Below are positions 3,801 to 6,140 of a stretch of 6,140 nt of DNA, in pieces (position 1 is the first letter of the stretch; each line of letters opens with the position of its first letter). Origin of the DNA: Armatimonadota bacterium (lineage in GTDB: Bacteria; Armatimonadota; Zipacnadia; Zipacnadales; UBA11051); NCBI GenBank assembly GCA_003542955.1, contig DPJP01000366.1, positions 34,838 through 40,977 of the forward strand, given 5' to 3'. The translations under genes were made by a program, and so were the position numbers. The notes below the pieces were generated by a model, which searched no databases, had not been told where the DNA came from, and saw only the letters and a program-made list of their open reading frames with translations.

Positions 3801-6140
3801 CGGCCATCGCGATAGTGCCACTCCGCGGCGCGCAGGATCGGCATCTCCCCGCCCATCGGGCCCCAGCCGCCGATGTCGCCGTAGGCAACCTGGTAGCCGA
3901 GGTTGTCCATGGTCATGATCGCGTAGTCGGCATTCTTGCGGATGTTGTCGTTATCGAAGTACTTCAGGTCGGGCCGCGCGCGGCAGTAGTCGATGACGTG
4001 TCGCAGCGTGAGCCACTGGTACGTGTTGCAGTCACAGTGTGGCTTGTGTGCATCAAGCTGGAACTGGAAGGTGCCGTCGGCCACCTCGATCCAGTCAAAG
4101 CCCTCCGCCGCATCGTAGTAACGGCTGAAGTACTGCCCGGCGAACAGGCAGCCGAGAGCCGGGAAGGTCTGGTGGTTGAAGCGCACACGTGCGCTCGAGG
4201 CGCGGGCGGACTTCTGCGGGCCAAGCTCACTCACCCAGCGGAACAGTATCTTGCTGACCTCGAGCCGTTCGGCATCGGTGAGGCCGGGGCACTGCTCGAC
4301 GGCACCCCACGCCGGGATGACCTGGTAGATGTGGAAGTCCGAGTCCATACCCCAGGGGCCGCCGTAGGTCTTCGGGTCGCTCAGGTAGTTCTCGTAGGTG
4401 CGCTTGATCATCCACACAAACATCTGCGCGTAGGCGGGCTGCCTGGCAATGGCATACGTCTCTCCGATGCCGGCCGCCATCGAGAACAGCCCGCGTGTGC
4501 CGGCCGTCCGCAGGTGGCTCTCGCAGCGGTCTCTCTGATCGTTCGCCCACTTCTCGTCGGGAGCCTCGCGGAACGTCTTGCCATACGAGGCGAGCGCCGG
4601 GCCGGTGAGCTTGACCTCGAGCAACTGCGGGATGACCAGGTCATTGCCCTGTGCGATATGCGCCCTGAACGCATCCACGCCCGCGCGCGCGCCCTCGGCG
4701 GTTGTGGCGCCAATGCAGATCAGGTTCTTGCCGCTGCCCCACGGGTCGTGCACGGTGCGGAGGTCAAAGCCGTCAGGCCCGGGGAAGTTCGCATCGGTGA
4801 AGACCAGGCTATGCGAGTACGGGTAGAGCAGGCGGATATTGTCGATGATGCTGCCGAGCAGGATAGCGTTGGTCGCCTGCATCTGCTCGTCGGTGATGTC
4901 ATCGACGAGAGTGACTACCAGCTCGGCGCCGGTGGCCTGCTTGACTGCCTCGGCAATCTCCCGGGCAAGCGGCTCCCAGGGCTCACCGGGTGGCGTCACG
5001 ACGACCGCCTGCCCCCTGCCGCCGACGACCAGCGCAGTGTCGGGATAGAGCTTCTTTGCCTGCGTGACATCGCTGAATGATCTCATGGCGTTGTGGACCG
5101 CCTGCACGTTATCGACGTACATGTTAAACGGTGTGGCCTCCGGGCTCGTGCCGGTGTAGATGCGCAGTTGCGTGACGGCGGTACGGTCCTCGGCCTCAAC
5201 GGCTCCGGCCTCCCAGGCCAGCATCCCGCTGCTCATGCCGGGGATGAGCGTGACGGTGGTCTTCTGCTCGCTGAGGGCGGCCGACCAGGTGTTCCAGCTC
5301 ATCACGCACTTGCCCTCGGCGTTGTAGCCGCGGACGTAGAGCGCCTTGGTGTTGGCCGGCTCGGTACTCCAGACATCGAGGGTGAGCGCGCGATCGGTCA
5401 TGTCAAAGGGCTCGACCGGTATCCGCACCGCCATGTAGGAGTTGCCGGTGCGCGGAGTCGGGGAGACGCCGGCCAGCTTCAGGCTCGCGTTGCCCTCGCT
5501 GATGTAGGCCTTGTCGGTATTGAGTTCGAAGACGGCGTTGGGGTCATTCGCGCCCATGTCGCCCTTCACGCCCTCGATGCTCTCGGCGCCCCAGACCATG
5601 ATGGGCGCTCGTTGCGCCGCCTCATCTGCCGCAGCAGCCTGGTCGCCGCCCTCGGGCGTCCCCGCGAGCGGCTCGACGCGGCTGAAAACCTCTCCGCTCT
5701 CAGTCGCTCGGGCGACGGCGCCCTTCACCTCGGCGCCTTCGAAGGTGACCTCCGCCGGGTGCGCCTGGATGTTGTCCAGGAACATGTCAAACGCGGCGCT
5801 CTTTGCGCGTGTGCCGGTGTAGAATTGCACCTGGGTGACCCTGGTGGCGTCGCCGGGGATATCGTAGCCCTTCTCCCACTCAAGATTCTCGCGGGTCTCT
5901 CCCAGAATGCAGGTGAAGGTGGTCTTCTCGGGCTTGAGCAGGCCGTTCCAGCTTCGCCAACTGCCGGTGCAGCGGCCGTCTGCATCGTATGTGCGGACAT
6001 AGAGCGCCTTCGTCGACTCCGGAAGCGATGTCCATGCGTCGAACGTAATGGCGCTCTTCGTCAGGTCGGTCTGTGGAATCGGCATCATCCAGTTGAGGTA
6101 GACGCTGCCGGTGGGGTCGGGGGGCGATTCCATATACATG
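881..6140 (-). CDS. Giant multi-domain heparinase II/III-family polysaccharide lyase with carbohydrate-binding domains and C-terminal beta-propeller (5' end outside window)
   Basis: The frame is open from the right edge to a TAG at 883-881, with 1752 codons visible. Domain order, counted from the ATG at 6139: carbohydrate-binding-like sandwich 1 (1-127, truncated); Ala/Glu-rich linker (128-180); sandwich 2 (181-347); alpha-glucuronidase N-terminal-like domain (about 363-510); alpha-helical toroid (about 511-830); heparinase II/III beta-sandwich (about 831-1150); Ala/Thr/Pro-rich linker (about 1151-1235); discoidin-like sandwich (about 1236-1386); FG-GAP/PQQ-like propeller (about 1405-1752). 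The lyase core carries N655-H656 in FNHQTFPALG, a candidate Tyr at 707, and GGHGHMD at 865-871. The likely role is beta-elimination of a uronic-acid polysaccharide outside the cytoplasm; the substrate is not readable. No signal peptide is visible because the N-terminus is missing: repeat 1 starts mid-domain, so the ATG at 6139 is probably internal. The protein is far longer than ordinary family members (typically 600-900 residues). The GHL6 gene follows on the same strand. Confidence 0.85.
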   Translation of the reverse strand, partial: MYMESPPDPTGSVYLNWMMPIPQTDLTKSAITFDAWTSLPESTKALYVRTYDADGRCTGSWRSWNGLLKPEKTTFTCILGETRENLEWEKGYDIPGDATRVTQVQFYTGTRAKSAAFDMFLDNIQAHPAEVTFEGAEVKGAVARATESGEVFSRVEPLAGTPEGGDQAAAADEAAQRAPIMVWGAESIEGVKGDMGANDPNAVFELNTDKAYISEGNASLKLAGVSPTPRTGNSYMAVRIPVEPFDMTDRALTLDVWSTEPANTKALYVRGYNAEGKCVMSWNTWSAALSEQKTTVTLIPGMSSGMLAWEAGAVEAEDRTAVTQLRIYTGTSPEATPFNMYVDNVQAVHNAMRSFSDVTQAKKLYPDTALVVGGRGQAVVVTPPGEPWEPLAREIAEAVKQATGAELVVTLVDDITDEQMQATNAILLGSIIDNIRLLYPYSHSLVFTDANFPGPDGFDLRTVHDPWGSGKNLICIGATTAEGARAGVDAFRAHIAQGNDLVIPQLLEVKLTGPALASYGKTFREAPDEKWANDQRDRCESHLRTAGTRGLFSMAAGIGETYAIARQPAYAQMFVWMIKRTYENYLSDPKTYGGPWGMDSDFHIYQVIPAWGAVEQCPGLTDAERLEVSKILFRWVSELGPQKSARASSARVRFNHQTFPALGCLFAGQYFSRYYDAAEGFDWIEVADGTFQFQLDAHKPHCDCNTYQWLTLRHVIDYCRARPDLKYFDNDNIRKNADYAIMTMDNLGYQVAYGDIGGWGPMGGEMPILRAAEWHYRDGRAQWALNKKHAAGARPAFSDFAVNTAQESEPVDLIGTKLWPLDELWYNSFGGKDVVALDKAVDKISFRNGFNPDDQYLLLDGLSVGGHGHMDGNSVLQWTENGRVWLCDADYIKSLPKYHNGVLILRDGQSTKIPGYCELENIADLPSAGFSRTVTRNYAGVDWHRNLIWLKDRLFVCVDQMQAQEPSSYSFRAVWQSIGDVSLDGAKMAVEQKGQHAAITMSQDMHCLLNNDPDTGKNWASYRFANEPIVRVYQGILDADLQAGAQANLFTALHASGETPSEVKLTRLSDTVAYIEGAGSPILLAVADAAGAVTIPGALRAKAALLLMTPEKLYGVGVTEVEFMGQKRAFEQPMDFEADLRSGQATLIMPAVTTATAQPAATTAEFSITASPEDITSLMRAVVNAATPPAAAGTAQADIPKMTGLFTYAITPEAYLLTNNATYPERVPALEQVTCEPEPLEVNVFSGAPGTNGIENIFNGGIEGTGDATMWDDDREVTVNLRLKGSYEIEKMVLKAWFVTSSSKDKTFQIGRIRLLGSNDGFAADTRTLVDVTDTEMHGNWGDPAHEPHVYTFDGINAAARDLRLIVTPREGTGIYLAELEMWGDGEGLEQLRAAADPTGASTYAFRSLHCADLNNDGIDETIAGCDDGAVYCLKPDGTVQWKFDAGGAVTSVNTVDFAGDGRLAVIAGTMGSQVLAIDASGKELWRHDVEYYKRAPYVRTVFPADLTGDGRQSVIAGSDNWRYHALDATGRKLWHQESVHGSTAGCAVDLTGDGRQEVVCGTEYYWWPAAKPDTGERLWGFSTTGGPGCNAVAAGDINGDGKNEVIFGGADTLLQVVSNEGKLIWSFNTGDEVTSVSCADVNADGKAEIIATSLSFNVYCVDGEGKLIWRAGLPNQLRCSVVYDNGDGMRVAAGCDDGNVYLLDASDGQLLAALDTAARLIDLAAGKLVAGAGMQLVASSEDGAVRAMKVE
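884..1927 (-). repeat. C-terminal FG-GAP/PQQ-like beta-propeller repeats
   Basis: Residues about 1405-1752 hold seven to eight repeats of roughly 43-50 residues. Each repeat has a loop of the type D-x-N/T-x-DG-x-x-E, followed by a V-I/V-A/C-G-T/S/C strand, then a 'V-Y-x-L-D-x-x-G-K-x-L-W' hairpin. The loops are at 1413 (DLNNDG), 1457 (DFAGDG), 1506 (DLTGDG), 1550 (DLTGDG), 1597 (DINGDG) and 1641 (DVNADG); a weaker one is at 1685. The loops are typical calcium sites, and the LW hairpins are those of PQQ-like propellers. No dehydrogenase catalytic residues are evident, so a binding or scaffolding role is more likely than a redox one. The last blade (about 1711-1752) has lost its metal loop. Confidence 0.8.
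1982..2434 (-). other. Discoidin-like (F5/8 type C-like) beta-sandwich domain
   Basis: Residues about 1236-1386 show the usual elements of a galactose-binding-like sandwich: an 'NIFNGGIEGTGDATMW' stretch near the start (1256-1271), 'EVTVNLRLKGSYEIEKMVL' (1276-1294), 'IGRIRLLGSNDGF' (1310-1322), and a closing 'RDLRLIVTPREGTGIYLAELEMWG' (1361-1384). This matches the order 'N..DG/NGG-x-W, hydrophobic L-G-x-x-x-x-I, SNDG, ..I-x-E-hydrophobic' of discoidin and related domains. It sits between the lyase core and the propeller and probably binds glycan or orients the propeller. Confidence 0.65.
2705..4609 (-). other. Heparinase II/III-type lyase catalytic core (toroid plus beta-sandwich)
   Basis: Residues about 511-830 are rich in amphipathic helices with aromatic positions, consistent with the alpha/alpha toroid of PL12/15/17/21-type lyases. 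FNHQTFPALG (654-663) gives the Asn-His pair that, in the alginate lyase Alg17C as I recall it, neutralises and contacts the substrate carboxylate. Y707 lies 51 residues on, a plausible catalytic Tyr. The beta-sandwich holds GGHGHMDGNS (865-874), then LCDADY (886-891), then YHNGVLI (898-904). H867 would be the catalytic-site His, and H869, D888 and H899 the structural zinc ligands by analogy. The H656-H867 spacing of 211 agrees with what I remember for Alg17C. Activity and substrate remain inferred. Confidence 0.75.
4610..5053 (-). other. Alpha-glucuronidase N-terminal-like (GH67/GH115-type) domain within the lyase
   Basis: Residues about 363-510 read as an alternating alpha/beta domain. A first strand TALVV is followed by VVVTPPGEPWEPLAREIAEAV and a helix ending in TGAELV, then NAILLGS, then DGFDLRTVHDPWGSGKNLICIG, and finally GARAGVDAFRAHI. 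The order 'accessory helix, TGA, ILLG, GF-x-L/I-R, G-N-x-I-x-I-G, G-A-x-x-G-V' is the pattern seen in the N-terminal domain of GH67/GH115 alpha-glucuronidases and in non-catalytic domains fused to other glycan enzymes. Its role here is presumably structural or in substrate recognition. The assignment rests on pattern memory, not a profile search. Confidence 0.5.
5099..5599 (-). repeat. Carbohydrate-binding-like domain, copy 2 (complete)
   Basis: Residues 181-347 form a complete copy, from MVWGAES through the DNVQA end. The opening (W-G-A-E-S, then a strand F-E-L-N and 'EGNASLKL') is typical of jelly-roll domains that start with a 'bound glycan plus structural metal' edge strand. The divergence from copy 1 is considerable outside the core strands, so this is an old tandem duplication, not a recent one. 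The likely role is anchoring the lyase to its polysaccharide. Confidence 0.65.
5759..6139 (-). repeat. Carbohydrate-binding-like domain, copy 1 (truncated by window edge)
   Basis: Residues 1-127 align without gaps to residues 222-348 of the same protein at a constant offset of 221. Shared landmarks are TKALYVR (43-49 and 264-270), SW..W just after, KTT in the next strand, YTGT (107-110 and 328-331) and DN.QA at the end. The fold is probably a galactose-binding-like beta-jelly roll, as in many carbohydrate-binding modules. Copy 2 begins about 40 residues before the point that matches residue 1, so copy 1 lacks its first strands in this window. I cannot assign a CBM family. Confidence 0.7.

Noticed and set aside
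2978..5080. 700-codon open frame on the plus strand opposite the lyase core
   Set aside because: It is the antisense shadow of a GC-rich gene with strong third-position bias. Its translation is rich in Val/Ala/Arg/Asp without any recognisable domain, while the opposite strand encodes clear conserved motifs across the same bases.
6137..6139. ATG at 6139 as the true start of the large gene
   Set aside because: It falls within the first binding repeat, which lacks about 40 N-terminal residues compared with its sister copy; there is no signal peptide, and only one base of upstream sequence is available to test for a ribosome site.

Overview
The window shows two genes on the minus strand, both running off an edge, separated by a 356-base GC-rich gap full of short inverted repeats. 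Reading in the direction of transcription (right to left): (1) a very large coding region, 6140 to 881, open at its 5' end, with 1752 codons visible; (2) the gap, 880 to 525; (3) the first 174 codons of a second gene, 524 to 1, running off the left edge.

The large protein is a modular, probably secreted, polysaccharide-degrading enzyme. In order it carries two copies of a carbohydrate-binding-like beta-sandwich (the first cut by the window edge), a domain resembling the N-terminal domain of alpha-glucuronidases, a heparinase II/III-type polysaccharide lyase core (alpha-helical toroid plus beta-sandwich with a GGHGHMD signature), a discoidin-like beta-sandwich, and a C-terminal FG-GAP/PQQ-like beta-propeller with repeated D-x-[NT]-x-DG metal-binding-type loops. 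The second gene encodes the N-terminal part of a GHL6-type 'hypothetical glycosyl hydrolase' TIM barrel. The pair looks like part of a locus for breaking down an acidic (uronic-acid-containing) glycan, with the lyase probably acting outside the cytoplasm. The exact substrate cannot be read from the sequence.

The organism is bacterial: Shine-Dalgarno-like site before the second gene, long uninterrupted GC-rich reading frames with strong third-position G/C, no introns. Giant multi-domain heparinase-like proteins beside GHL6 proteins are, from general knowledge, typical of environmental Planctomycetota, Lentisphaerota, Armatimonadota, Hydrogenedentota and similar uncultured lineages. This phylum guess is an inference only.

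The least explained part is the gap at 525-880. It contains a 20-base perfect inverted repeat about 210 bases apart, two further nested or overlapping inverted pairs, a 10-base-pair all-G/C hairpin, and repeated words (CGGGGAGGGGCC four times, CACGAGG four times, counting both strands). It looks like an intergenic repeat mosaic or a highly structured RNA segment. I found no sign of an RNA gene, CRISPR array, insertion sequence or phage module anywhere in the window.
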